The notes under the pieces: model-generated
Told to the model about the DNA's origin: nothing
Database searches by the model: none
The model's input: only the letters and a program-made list of their open reading frames with translations
From: Latrodectus hesperus
Lineage: Eukaryota > Arthropoda > Arachnida > Araneae > Theridiidae
Length of the DNA stretch: 64,000 nt
Direction: 5' to 3'
NCBI GenBank assembly: GCA_037975125.1
Contig: CM075855.1
Location: forward strand, 86,204,706 to 86,268,705
In this document: positions 14,741 through 29,045 of the stretch, in pieces
Numbering within the stretch: the stretch's first letter is position 1
How the letters are laid out: each line of letters opens with the position of its first letter
Program-made: the position numbers and the translations under genes

Positions 14741-15393
14741 GATTATTCCTGTTCTTTAATACCCCTGTCGAACTCAACAAACTCTAAAAGATCCTAGAAA
14801 GGGGAAATCGAGAGTGTGAAACCTTTGTCTCCGAGAGTGAACGCACTTGCCCATTCAGCACAGCTTATAATAGAGTTATTCATTTACGTATCAGTTTAGA
14901 AATCGCTATTATCAGTTTTCTCTCATTATCAAAAGAATGACCTCCAGACCACTATCGAAATTGCCAGTTAGAAGGGGAACTCAATTCAGGGAATTTCATG
15001 TTATAGGTCATTTAAAAGCATAAGAGACTCGATGTAGGAATTATCAAGGATGCATTAGAAATAAAAATACTATGCTTGTGACAATAATTGCACCATACCA
15101 AAATAATTAGTTAATTAGAAGCATCTGAATCTGTTATAAAGGGGAGATTTAAAAACATTAAATTCTCACAACACTTTATCTCTTCAGAGGAATGAAGGAA
15201 ATTGAATAAATGTGTCTGTTACAAAATATACATCGCAATGTGATGCGATTTCTAAAATATTTTGTTGAAAATTCATATTTGAATGGAACACAATTTACCT
15301 GAAAATAAAACTGAATTTCGTCCCCGTTAAAAAGTAAATCAGAAGTATAGCTTCCACAAAGTATCCTCTAAATAAGGATAAGACAGACATAAA

Positions 15394-15394
<1 letters not shown>
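14741..15394. other. Unassigned sequence, slightly GC-richer at its start
   Basis: The part at 14760-15050 is less AT-biased than its surroundings and holds a plus-strand frame with ETFVSESERTCPFSTAYNRV. I cannot match this to a family and treat it as a likely old repeat. Confidence 0.3.
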
Positions 15395-15467
<73 letters not shown>

Positions 15468-15476
15468 GTGTGTGTG

Positions 15477-15531
<55 letters not shown>

Positions 15532-15552
15532 GTGTGTATGTATGTATGTGTG
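15395..15552. repeat. (GT)n microsatellite
   Basis: About 65 GT units with a few TT/AT interruptions, degenerating into GTAT units at the right. The 'CVCVC' and 'HTHTH' frames over it are artefacts. Confidence 0.97.
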
Positions 15553-15745
15553 GAGTGAGTTTTACATGTAGATTTACCACATACATCTTGAAGAATAACG
15601 TGCAAATTAAAGAAACCACCAGATGGTGCCAATAGCACATCACAATAATGAGAGTGTAAGAGAGAAGTATATAAGCAATGGTTGCAATGAAGTAAAATTG
15701 TTCACAAGCGTTTTAAAAGCCTTTCAGTCCAATAACCGCATAGTT

Positions 15746-16480
15746 ATGGCACAAAGGAAGCATTTGGATGATGTTTCACGTGGTAGAATTATCGGTCGAC
15801 TGTAATGTGGACGTACCTAGCTGGAAGTATCCGAGGAGCTTGGAATCCCACAGAGTGTCATCTCCAGACTTATGCAACGGTTCCCAGATGATGGTAATGT
15901 GAGTAGACGTTACAGCACAGGTCGCCCCCGAGTTACAACGCCGAATGAGGACCGGTATTTGGCAGTTACTGCCAAAAGAAACAGACGGGGCGCTGCATCA
16001 GACCTGTCTCGTCAACTCTCTTTAGCTACCGGTACGACAGCTTCAAGGCAGACAGTGTACAGTTGCTTAGGGCACATAAGTCTATATGTTAGTAGGTCTG
16101 TCAGATGTGTGTTCCACTTACCGTAACTCACTGTCGCCTGCGGTTTGCCTGGAGTAAAGAGCATACATTGTGGACACCTCAACAGTGGTCTTGTGTGATG
16201 TTTTCCGACGAATCCATGTTTAGCTTTCAGTCTGATTCTCGCCGGACTTTCATGTGGAGAGGGCTAGGTACCCGTTACCACCAAGAGAACACCACTGAAC
16301 GACAACTTTACGGTGGTGCAGGGTTGCTCGTTTGGGGAGGAATTATTCTGGGTTCCAGAACTAACCTGCATGTTCAGAATGTAACCCTGACAGGTTACAT
16401 CTATCGGGGTGTCATTCTGGAACAACATGTACGTTTGTTTTGGGGGTACCATGAGTGCAGAATTTCTGTTATGTATTAAT
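15746..16480 (+). pseudogene. Tc1-like transposase, truncated and frameshifted (copy 1)
   Basis: Starting at ATG 15746, the N-terminal helix-turn-helix region appears (RGRIIG, then IPQSVISRLMQRF and the linker TGRPRVTTPNEDRYL), broken by stops near 15805 and 15820. After a frameshift near 16090 the catalytic core follows: VMFSDESMFSF with the first catalytic Asp, and LVWGGIILGSRT. The copy collapses at about 16445-16480, just after LEQHVRLFWG, before the second Asp and the Glu of the DD34E triad. It therefore cannot encode an active enzyme. No terminal inverted repeats were found; the (GT)n array lies about 190 bp upstream. It differs from the other Tc1 families in this window. Confidence 0.85.
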
Positions 16481-16877
16481 TGTCATACCAACCATGTTAT
16501 ATTGGTTGTTGTAAATAAGTTCTTTTTTGAAATTTGATCTATAGAGTAAAAATCGCAATTTTTATTAATGATGTCAAGCATATAGCATTTTTTTCTCTTT
16601 ACTTTTTTTTTAATAAATAGACTTTACAAATAAGTCACATTTGTTTTGTTTCTGTCACTTTCTTTGCCTGAACTTGCATTATTCCTTATTCAAATTTCAG
16701 GGTAGACGCACCTTGCCGAGTTATATAAATGATGTGAAATGCGCAGCTCTCCAGCGCACGTAGAATAATATATAAAGTGAGGAACAGGCAGAGTGGTCAA
16801 TATTTACGCTATTATTGCTGCTTGAAAAATAATCGTTGAAAGTTTGCTCTTGTCGCAAAGGACACCTGTAATTGCAG

Positions 16878-17816
16878 AGAATGTCAGACCATCGTTAACG
16901 GAGACAGTTCTAGAAAACAGACGAGTTTAAGAGGGGCAGTGCATTTGGCAAATCGCAGCTGATATTCATCTGGGCGCGTCCACAGTGCACCGGCGGTGGT
17001 GAAGATGGTTTTAATAAGGAACATTTGCGGGGTGCTGCTGTGACCAGAGTGGCGTCAGCACGTATGGATAGAGGAATCCAACTGGAGGATGTTTTGGCTC
17101 CTCAAAGTGCATCTACCTAAATTTTGCAGTATGCAGAAGACACCCTGATGCTCTCATATTGAGCAGAACCACGTGCCGTCGATTGGTTGCTAGTGCCCAG
17201 CGCCAATGGTATCCGTTTTAAAGACAGTCATTGACAAGACAGCTTAGACGCCAACGTCTGGAATGGTGCCACATTAGAGCGATGTGGATGAAGGAGTAGC
17301 ACAGGATCATTTTCTCAGAGGAGTCACGACTTAAAGACAGGTCCAAACGAGCAGCAGCAATCGTGGAAATCCCGCGACGACGCGCATCATGTTTTGTAGC
17401 ACCATTTGGTACAATTCCAGGTCACTTCTAGTGCGTATTCATGACACTGTGACAGCCCAACGTTACTTAGATGATTTGTTGTGGTCGGTGACACTCCCCT
17501 ATCTTCAGCAGTTGCCCAATATCCTTTATCAGCAAGGCTGCGCAATACCCGCATCAGCCCACATGCGCTGCAACGTGTACAGATGCTTCTCTGGACCCCG
17601 TACTCGTCAGATCTCTGTCCAACCAAACACATTTGAGATATGATTGTATACCATTTGCAGACCCTGTCACTGCTTCCTTCAGAAGACGCAATTTTTAAAA
17701 TGGTTAAGAGGGAATGGAGAACCATTTCTCAGGATGTCATCCGTACTCCCACTGACTCTGTGCCTAGACGTGTTGCTCAGTGTATCGCCGTCTGCGGAGG
17801 TCCTACAACTTACTGA
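16878..17816 (+). pseudogene. Tc1-like transposase, heavily decayed (copy 2)
   Basis: The sequence from about 16878 has the length and order of a Tc1 transposase but is full of stops and frameshifts. Recognisable pieces include TVTAQRYLDDLL near 17448 and, close to the end, a DNARPH-like remnant. Next comes LLWTPYSSDLCP, equivalent to the conserved 'PWPARSPDLSPIE' block, in which the catalytic Glu region is altered. The last piece is PRRVAQCIAVCGGPTTY with a stop at 17814-17816. Both catalytic regions are damaged. It is older than the copies at 18041 and 30981. Confidence 0.65.
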
Positions 17817-18040
17817 CGCGACCCCGTTCTCGCTCTGCATTCTACATATCATTTCAAAATACAGATCACTTATTGTTCTTTGCTGTATCGCTTTGACAAA
17901 TTTCGTCACTTTCTGGCTACTCTTTTTTGTGATGCATTTTCAATGTCGGCCAGTGTGTTTGTGTGTATCTATATATCTTAAATATTTAAATTGTGCTGCT
18001 GTTTCAAAAAATGTGTTATTTTCAAATAGTGTGTGTATTA

Positions 18041-21200
<3,160 letters not shown>

Positions 21201-21204
21201 CGGC

Positions 21205-21345
21205 TCCCGAAGGTTTATGGTTTGCTTAGTGGCGTGCCAAACACAATCCGTTAGGGCAGAAGTGATTGGGATGTTTCAAAGTGTCATTTCCAGACAATGG
21301 AATCGATATTCGGAAAGTGAGAATCTTAATCGTGGACCAGTAATA
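21205..21345 (+). pseudogene. Tc1-like transposase N-terminal relic
   Basis: The frame reads VACQTQSVRAEVIGMFQSVISRQWNRYSES, closely following the Tc1 paired-type helix-turn-helix ('GQ.Q..VA..I.VSQSVISR.W.R'). Neither the DDE core nor terminal repeats were found, so only the DNA-binding part is left. Flanking sequence is AT-rich and unrelated. Confidence 0.5.
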
Positions 21346-21349
21346 ACGA

Positions 21350-23315
21350 CTTTATTTCCCCTAGCGATGTTGTATTCATTAGGCTTAGTGAAATGTTTAA
21401 CATTAATGTCTATGAGAAGAGATTTTTCAAGAACATAGTTTTCCTTTTTAAGAATTAAAAAATGTCCTATTTTATAAAGTTCTCTTACCAATTAAAAAAT
21501 ATTTATAGAATTCAATATCATGTTTCATTATATCGATTTTATTTGAATTTCTCGAGTCTTTCACTAATCATATGAAATTTTGATGCCAATGTTTCACGTG
21601 ACTGATTTCAGCTAATAGCTTTCGAATAATAATAATTTATTCTAAGATATTTTTCCTTTCGGTATTGATGAAACACTTTTAGAACAAATTAAATAGCAAA
21701 TCATATCTATGTAGTTCTTCTTAAAGTTTAGTTAATTGTGTAATATAAAATAAAAAATATATTATATAAAAAGTATAATTATATATTATTATTATTATAA
21801 AATACTATATCAAAAATTTTGGTTTGTCACTTTTAGGGAAATAAATTTACTTTAAAGTCTTAAAATAATCTGACTTGCATATAATATTGAACATTTGCTT
21901 GAAGCTTGTATAACTCTATATACTTTGATGAATTCATAGCAGTATTGTAACATTAATCAGGAATAACAAATGACACTATTAAAATGTATAAGTTAATTTA
22001 ATATAAGCAATTAAATTTAAATAATTATTTAAAAATAGAATATAAATGATCAATTGATTTAAATAAATTTCTTTTTATAACTTTAATTGAGTAATATGTG
22101 TAACATGAACTAACAATATTAACTTCCAAAAAAAGATTTTAATTTGATTATTTTTTCAGAAATTTCTTAAATTCCTTTGCATTATGTTGAATACCCATTT
22201 GAAGTTTCTATAATTTCAGTTTAACTTGAATTTGTACAGAATTATTTGAAATATTTCTTTTTAACCTAGAGTAAAACTAAAAGGACGCTGATGAAAAAAG
22301 TTTGCTTGACCCTTAAAGGAGAGAAAAATGTTCCATGCAGGAAAATGTCACTTAAAGTTCTAAAACTGTTGGTCAGATTAGTATAAAATTACGAACAGGT
22401 GTTCGTCGTTATATGATACGCCACGTGCTTGAATGATTCACATTAAATTTGGGGCACATGATTTGCATTTCAAAGATTCAGAATAAGTTTGACAAACACA
22501 TCAATGGTCTAGTTTTCGGACACACGTTTTCAGAACAATACGTCCCAGCTTCAATGATGACAGGAGATAAATGTTGTGTTTTCACCTTCTGTATGTATGA
22601 TTGTCGGGATAGAGGTTTGGGAATTTTCCGGACTTTCTCCTTTAGAACAAGTAAATTCGTTCCTCCTGGAAGACAATTACACAAATGATATTAAAATAGC
22701 TTCCAATTGCCTTAGGCCGATAGACAGTCCACAGATCAGTATCAAAATTCTTAAAATATTCAATTTTTTCAAAACATGCATTTCTAAAATGGCGATAATT
22801 TGAACTGTTGATAACTGCTGTTAAAAGCAGATCCGTCTTCAGTTTTGGATTTGAATAAAATTTGGGGCCATGTTTCTAATCGCATGAAAATTTGAAGTAT
22901 AATGTGAGGTATCGGAGAATCACCGACTTTAAAGGAGATACTCATTTTAAAATTGTAATACTTGGTCGAAGTAACCTTCATGTACCAAAGATCTGAAAGT
23001 TGAAAGTGACACCCTGAACAAATTGAATGCCCATAAATGGTAAGAAGTATAAGATTTGTACATTCGACAACTCTTAAGGAAATTAACACTTAATTCATAA
23101 CAAGTATTTCTTACTATATCCAAATATTGACTATTCTTATAAAACGTTTCTAATAATAGAAAACCGTTAAAAATTGCACATGCTATGTAATTCCATACTT
23201 TTTTAATGAATTTAATGAAAATTTAAATATACATGTTTCAAGATTAGAAAAATAGAGTGACAAGGTCTTCTTGTGAAAGGTCCTACGCTTGATGAAGTTT
23301 ACTAATCCCCTCCCC

Positions 23316-23320
<5 letters not shown>
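21350..23320. other. AT-rich stretch; unassigned block at 22280-23090
   Basis: No gene recognised. The part at 22280-23090 is less AT-biased and has overlapping open frames on both strands (22449-22688 plus, 22784-23089 minus) without known motifs. A phrase AATTTGGGGC(C)CATG occurs near 22447 and again near 22858, hinting at an old duplicated repeat. Confidence 0.35.

Positions 23321-23325
<5 letters not shown>

Positions 23326-23366
<41 letters not shown>
23326..23366. repeat. (TC)n(AC)n microsatellite
   Basis: Twelve or so TC units followed by nine AC units. Confidence 0.9.
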
Positions 23367-23368
<2 letters not shown>

Positions 23369-23639
23369 CAAACACCATAAAAAAGGGACGAAATAAATGT
23401 AAAAATTGCTATATCGTTCAATTCTGTATGCTCTGAAAACATTCGAAGGAAATTTTGTGCTTTTTTTCCATTTTTACCTCAAAGAAATAAGCTCTTCGAG
23501 GTTTCACAATGCCTGGTTTTTGTCATTGCGAAGAAAAGTGTCTGACACAAAAATCCAAAAATGTAATTTGGTTCCATATTTCTTCAAATTTTTTATTAAA
23601 ATTATTCGAAAAATTTAATTTTAGTCAAATAAAAAGTTC

Positions 23640-24056
23640 GGCTTTTTTAAGTCTTGGAGCAAGAATGGCATATCATAATCCTGATATAAGAAAGACATTA
23701 GCTCATTGTGATTAGTCTCTTGGATATTAGTCAATAAATTGACCTTTTTAAAGTCATGGAGCAAGAATGGTCATATCATGCTCTGATGTAATACGCTGAG
23801 TCACTGTTGCCCAGTCAATTTGATAATATAGCTTATAAAAAGATATAATTAATTTATGAAGAAAAAGTACCCACATTATGTTCTAATATAAGAAAGACTT
23901 AGGCTCAGAATGGTTCAGTCACTAGGATACTAGACAGATAATACAAATATTTTTTTCTGAAGTCATAGATTAAGAGTACCCATATGATGTACTGATATAA
24001 GTAAGGCATGGGCTCAGAATAACCTTGTGGCTAGGATATTGTTTTACAGCATGGTT
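23640..24056 (+). repeat. Degenerate ~105-bp tandem repeat, four units
   Basis: Four successive blocks share the order: AAGTC(A/T)TGGAGCAAGAATGG or its variant, then CATATCAT.(A/C)TCTGATATAA, then GGCTCAGAATG.., then CTAGGATA. Units begin near 23648, 23750, 23853 and 23958, so the period drifts between about 101 and 109 bp. Confidence 0.65.
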
Positions 24057-24074
24057 CTTAGTTTGATTTTAATT

Positions 24075-24414
24075 TTTATTTTTTATTTCGAATGTCCGGC
24101 TGCTCAGGAATTTCCACCTTTCAGCATTGCAAGAGGCGAAAATAATAACAACTTACATAGAGGGCACTCAGTGGTTGTGCCTTTATTGCTGTGAAAATGG
24201 TTGGGTCTTCGTAATTTAGAAGAAGGGACAAAGTACCCAAATTTGGCCTTCCACTTCTAGAGGTATAATTCCTCTCACATGGAGGACCACGACATATTTA
24301 ACGTGTCCCATATGCCATTAGCGAATACGACGGATCATCGGTCGAATCAGGATTCGAACTCGCTACCTTCTGATAACTAGAATGAAAGCCCTAACAAATC
24401 AAGCCATTCCGGCC
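24075..24414. mobile_element. Two SINE fragments, opposite orientations
   Basis: The segment at 24075-24154 is a plus-strand tail ending GAAAATAATAACAAC. The segment at 24155-24414 read on the minus strand starts with a tRNA-like head (GGCTTGATTTGTTAGGGC) and a B box GAGTTCGAATCC near 24354. Its body reaches 24155. Confidence 0.6.
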
Positions 24415-24687
24415 ATTCTAATCTTCATTCAACAGTTGGAAATAGAAATTAAGTTTTATACTTAGGAATTTCACAGAATTCCTACTTTGTGACTTGTGAA
24501 TCAGACGTGTGCATCTTCCTTAAGACAATTTGATGTGGATGTTCAAATGATTTAAAAAGGCTCTCACGGGGATGACTATCCCTCCACACTCTAAAAAAAA
24601 CACTGTAATTTTATAGCAAAATGTGCTGGCGTTTTGGGCGCCAGTACAATATGCTGTAAATTTTTCAGCATATTCGTAAAAGTTTTA

Positions 24688-24880
24688 CAGTTCTTTTTAC
24701 AGTAATTTTTACAGCACTTTTGACTGTAATTTTTACAGCGCTTTTCACTGTAATTTTTACAGCACTTTTTACTGTAGTTTTTACAGCACTTTTTACTGTA
24801 ATATTTACAGCACTTTTTATTGTTATTTTTACACCACTTTTTATTCTTATTTTTACAGCACATTTTACTATGCATTTTGC
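24688..24880. repeat. Subterminal tandem repeats of ACTGTAATTTTTACAGC
   Basis: About seven units of 24-27 bp, each an inverted ACTGTAA...TTACAGC pair followed by ACTTTT, become more diverged to the right. The overlapping lysine/cysteine/asparagine-rich frame on the minus strand (25040-24591) is simply this array translated. Confidence 0.85.
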
Positions 24881-25527
24881 TGCATATTCTACAAAACCTA
24901 TTGCAATAGCTATCTATAGCTATCATCATATTTTGTAAAGATAACAGTAGAGTATAAATCAATTTTGAATACACAATAGCTAGTTTCCTAATTATGGGCC
25001 AACTATTATTAAGCAATTTTTCATACAGTATACAAAGCACAAAAACATAACTTGTTTTTGTTATATTGCAGAAGATGTCATTTTTCAGAACATTTTGTGA
25101 TCAATAATTTAACTTTCAATACCCAACGAGATTGTTTAACTTTCTTACCTCACAATCGTAACTTTAACAGAAGTTTGAATTTTTTATTACATATTTTTTT
25201 TAAAAATTAAGAAATAACAGTTATATTGAATACGATACAAAGCTAAGCATAAAATTGTGTTTTGATATATCTGTGATTCTACAGATTTAGGATAAAAAGA
25301 AACCTTACAAAACATTCCATTTTACTAAAAATACCAAAGGGGAATTAGTTAATGATATAGTATTTTAATTATACTGTAAAGACAATAAAAGTTTTCTTTT
25401 TGATATTGTTTAAAGTAATTGATTTTTTCCATTATAATAAAAGCAAATAAAGATTCTGAGGAAAAAAAGCAATATAGTGGAAAATACACAAATAATTGAA
25501 AAGAATATTTTATTTACATTTTAATAA

Positions 25528-25646
25528 TTATAGCCATTTAAAGTTGGATAAATTATTTAAAAGTGACAAAAACACGTGCTTGGATTCCATCCTTGACATA
25601 TTTTTTAGATTTCGTTCCCCGCGAGGGATTAAAGTTGAACAAGCAC
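25528..25646 (-). CDS. Putative terminal exon of the gene inside the CACTGTAA element
   Basis: The minus strand has a pyrimidine-rich acceptor TATTTTTTTTCAG ending at 25647. The exon then continues the frame left by the exon at 26826-26775 (phase 1). It reads ACSTLIPRGERNLKNMSRME and stops at 25528-25530. An AATAAA lies at 25514-25509, 13 bases after the stop, as expected for a compact terminal exon. The stretch is clearly less AT-biased than its surroundings. I do not recognise the peptide. Exon identity is inferred from splice signals, frame continuity and the polyA signal; without transcript data an error in joining is possible. Confidence 0.4.
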
Positions 25647-26774
25647 CTGAAAAAAAATAGAAATCAGACACATGAATAACTAATTTGAAATTTCAAGAGC
25701 TGAATATTTCAGAGGAAAAGTTGTTTAATAGTTCAATAAAATAATTAGAACTTTTTATTGTTTCATATAATTGATTGAATTTCCCTAAAATATGCTTCTT
25801 TTAATAGTCAACAAGTGGTTGTTACATTCATGCAATCACAATCATTTTGATGATAAAAATTATTTCAAGGGATTTTAGCAATTTCATGATAAGAATTTTT
25901 GGTAATGAATGTCTCACTTCTTATGAAGATGATAAAATCTGTACTTCAATTAAATCATTCTAACTGATGTTTTCTATCCCGAAAAACTAATTTGTAATTG
26001 ATTCAATTAAAAGAGAATATAGAATTGTTTTATAAGGATTCATTTATGTTATCGAAAATTATATCCTCTGAGAAGCAAATCATAACATTTCCAATGGAAA
26101 CTGTGAATTACAAATTTTTAGAAATAAAGTGCAAAACATGAACCTTATGTCCACATTTTAAAGATAACTTACAAAAGCCGATTTTAAGTTAAAAAAATTA
26201 ATTTTGTAGAGAATATGGAAACATTTCTTTTGCATACATATATACACAATTTAAAAATATTTCCATCGAAAATAAACAGAAAAATTAAAATGCTATAATG
26301 TGTCAAAGTAACAATAATTTATGAAATAACATTTTATAAAACATTTGCTTAAAACTGAATTTCTTTAACTCGTAAATAGTTACCTCAAAAGTGAAATATA
26401 AGTTGTCTTAGAGTGAGATCAAAGTTGTATTTCCCTCTAAGAAAACTTTAATTTCAATAAGAAATTACATGAAATAGTTCAAAATTAGGAAATATAAAAA
26501 AATTTGCTGTTCATTAACTCTGCATATTTACGGCATTATATACGTACTTAAAGATAAATAAAGGAGAATACAATTGAAGTTGTATCAAAAAAGATATATT
26601 TAACTAAAACAATTTATTTAGATTTTCTTAGAATTTTATATATTCATATGATTTATTTTAAATAGAATGTTAGCAGAGTAAACAGTATTTGAAGAGGTCA
26701 ATAAATGTAACAACAAATTTTTGATTTTGAGTTAAAACATTTCAAACCTTATGAAATATATAAATAATACATAC

Positions 26775-26826
26775 CACAAATTAATACACATGGTGTGCAA
26801 GGTAAGTCTATAATATCTACTGCATC
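26775..26826 (-). CDS. Putative 52-bp internal exon of the gene inside the CACTGTAA element
   Basis: On the minus strand a good acceptor (CCACATCTTCTCAG, ending 26827) is followed by 52 bases encoding DAVDIIDLPCTPCVLICG. The exon ends at a consensus donor GTATGT starting at 26774. The phase carries into the exon at 25646. The peptide resembles the conserved 'V.I.DLP.....LL.G..YALN' stretch near the C-terminus of proteins auto-annotated as SAM domain-containing protein 3-like in fish. That match is from memory and approximate. The join to the upstream exon is open: donors at 26975 (GTATTG, in phase 0) and 26967 (GTAAAG) are both possible, and only the first keeps this frame open. Confidence 0.4.
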
Positions 26827-26963
26827 CTGAGAAGATGTGGAAATCTAAAACCAATAAACAAATTCCTGATTAATTTATTTATGATTAATTTTTATATTCA
26901 TTTCTAAATTTCTTATTTATAATTTACTAAGCAGTAATTTTTTTAAATAAAGTTTTGAATACT

Positions 26964-27299
26964 TTACTGCAATACTTCTAAATATTTTTTCAAGTCTTCT
27001 CCAAAATATGCAGATAGAAGAACAATACACGCTCCAACATCCTCTTTTCCATCCAATTCCTCAATAGTTAAAGATTGTATTTTACAACCTCCAGGAGGAG
27101 AAGTTTTTAAGAAATTAACAATTCTTTTAATTTTGTTAGCTGATGCAAACTTAAGTCTTTCATTTAAATCTACAGCAGTTAAACACTTAAAATGGTCCAA
27201 AATGCTTTGCTTTAAAAATAAGCAAGGCCATCTTTCTTTTAATGTGGAAATATCACTAGGTGTGTTAATATCTTTTCTTTGAAATGGAAAAGTCTCATA
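26964..27299 (-). CDS. Main coding exon: 'RWP.LF'-type protein domain inside the CACTGTAA element
   Basis: The minus-strand frame is open for 111 codons (27299 to the TAA at 26964). It reads TFPFQRKDINTPSDIS, then LKERWPCLFLKQSILDHFK and later DVGACIVLLSAYFGEDLKKY. The order 'TF..RR.+......+...WP.LF....+..EF' and the later 'C+..L..Y+.ED...+' match, in my recollection, the central domain of proteins auto-annotated 'sterile alpha motif domain-containing protein 3-like' that are multicopy in fish genomes. The biochemical role is unknown to me. There is no in-frame start in the N-terminal half, so an upstream exon is implied. ATG 27372 (MSDKKPKCSVFF) lies just upstream in another frame. The true 3' boundary is probably a splice donor at 26975 or 26967 and not the stop. 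Confidence 0.5.
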   Translation of the reverse strand, partial: YETFPFQRKDINTPSDISTLKERWPCLFLKQSILDHFKCLTAVDLNERLKFASANKIKRIVNFLKTSPPGGCKIQSLTIEELDGKEDVGACIVLLSAYFGEDLKKYLEVLQ

Positions 27300-28869
27300 T
27301 TAATTTTACAACCTCTTCAATTATAACATCAAAAAACACACTGCATTTTGGCTTCTTGTCGGACATCACAATGAAAAAAAATAGAAAACTTTTAAAAATA
27401 CACGTGCTTACAAAAACTCTCTCGCTCTCCCAATACCTATTCCAGCTTTCAAATATGGCTGAAGTTGATATGAAGTGGCTTTACTCTGAATAGTCTTACT
27501 ACTAAAAGTTATTTGTAATTATTCTATTTTTAAAACTTCCTTTACAAATCAAACACTTTCTTCATAAATTCTTATTTTCCCAAAACATAGATATATTTAA
27601 AAAAATTTTTAAAAAGTGTGACCATATTGGAAGGTAGTATTTAATGTGCACAGTAGTATTAGAAAAATCTTGAGCACAATATATTTTAAATATGTTAACC
27701 AAGAACAAATCACAAAGTTTTCACTCATGTATTTGTTTCTTAATTATAATTTTAAATTGGCTTTTCTTTTTATGAATTTCAGATTCCTTCACTAACATGT
27801 AAATAAATCATAAATAACACTACAAATTTTGCAATTTTTTAATAAAATAAAGTAAAATTTGCAGTAATAATGTAATTTTTTACAAAAAAATGTGTTGCCT
27901 GAAATTTTGTTTTATAAATATCAAACAACCAACAAGATTTCTCAAACAGGCTTTTAATTAATGTTCTAATTAGTAATATAAATTTAAAAAATTAATCATG
28001 GTTATAAAATAATAAACTATACATTTTCTAAATAAATGACCTTAATTCGAATAGTACTTCCTAATATGTATTTAAAAAAGGAATATTTCTTATATATTTG
28101 TTATAAAATGATGATTTTAAAAAATAGATATTTTAAAAAAGTATTACATTTTTCATTGAAATGCATTTTTACATTTCATGCAAATTCTAAACACAAGACC
28201 ATTTATTCTAATAAATATCATTATTTGTAATATTATTTTATTGAAAGAATTTACAAACATTTATGCCTAAAAAATGATTATTTTAATGCATGTTACAAAA
28301 TGGAATTGAATTACTGATCATAATTAGAATGCAATTTAACGATCTGTATTAAAAAATAAACATTTTTTAATAAAATTCTAATCAAAAATTTATTAAAAAA
28401 TATAAAAAAATTATGTTATATTTAGTTAATATACAATAAATTTATATCATTTTACAATGAAAGAAAAATCAGGAATTTTCAACAACGAAATAAAATAGAA
28501 ATTCCGTTAATATATTTAATAATATATATCTAAAAAATATAACAATTGATGATTATTCAATTTTAATTTCGAAAGAAATATAGCTAAGCAATTTTTATAA
28601 TAATTGAAGCACTTAAATACAACTCTAATTTCGTCGAAAATGTGATAATTAAAATACTAATCAATTATGTTACCAAACTACTATAAAATATTTTAAATAT
28701 TTATAAAAAGTAATTAAAAAAATATTGACACTGAATTAATACAAGTGAATATGATCGTTTTTAAATTCAGCTTAGAATTTTTTGAAATGTTGTCAAATTT
28801 ATAAGAATTTATATATATCAAAGTTAGCTAACAACTTGCATAATAAACAATAAGAAAAGTATACGTTAC

Positions 28870-29045
28870 CTTATATTTGGTGATTAAATTTCAATAGAAA
28901 TTCAACTAAAGGAAAAATTACTCTCAAAATATCACCAACTTCACCAAACGAAAACAAGTGCAAATAAATGGCGAAATTAATTTGATTCATTTGTCGCAGG
29001 AACAGAAGAAACTTTTATCCCACCAATTCAATGCGCATGCCCAAT
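28870..29045 (-). promoter_or_regulatory. Possible promoter and first exon of the internal minus-strand gene
   Basis: Two CCAAT motifs (29023-29027, 29041-29045; inverted for minus-strand transcription) flank a GCGCATGC palindrome (29033-29040) resembling the NRF1 core. Downstream on the minus strand are GGGATAAAAG near 29020-29011 and a consensus-like donor AAG|GTAACG at 28870/28869. The GC-rich motif stands out in otherwise very AT-rich DNA. Function is inferred from motif spacing only. Confidence 0.35.

Noticed and set aside
15339..15643. Histidine/threonine and cysteine/valine open frames over (GT)n arrays (also 19448-19756, 35862-36233)
   Set aside because: They are dinucleotide repeats translated in frame, with no start context or conserved flanks.
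24591..25040. 149-codon minus-strand frame rich in CKN/KKC
   Set aside because: The period follows the ACTGTAATTTTTACAGC tandem array, so it is repeat translation and not a protein gene.
28036..28230. Plus-strand 64-codon frame inside the 4.6-kb element
   Set aside because: Composition is lysine/tyrosine/phenylalanine-driven by AT content and there is no motif.
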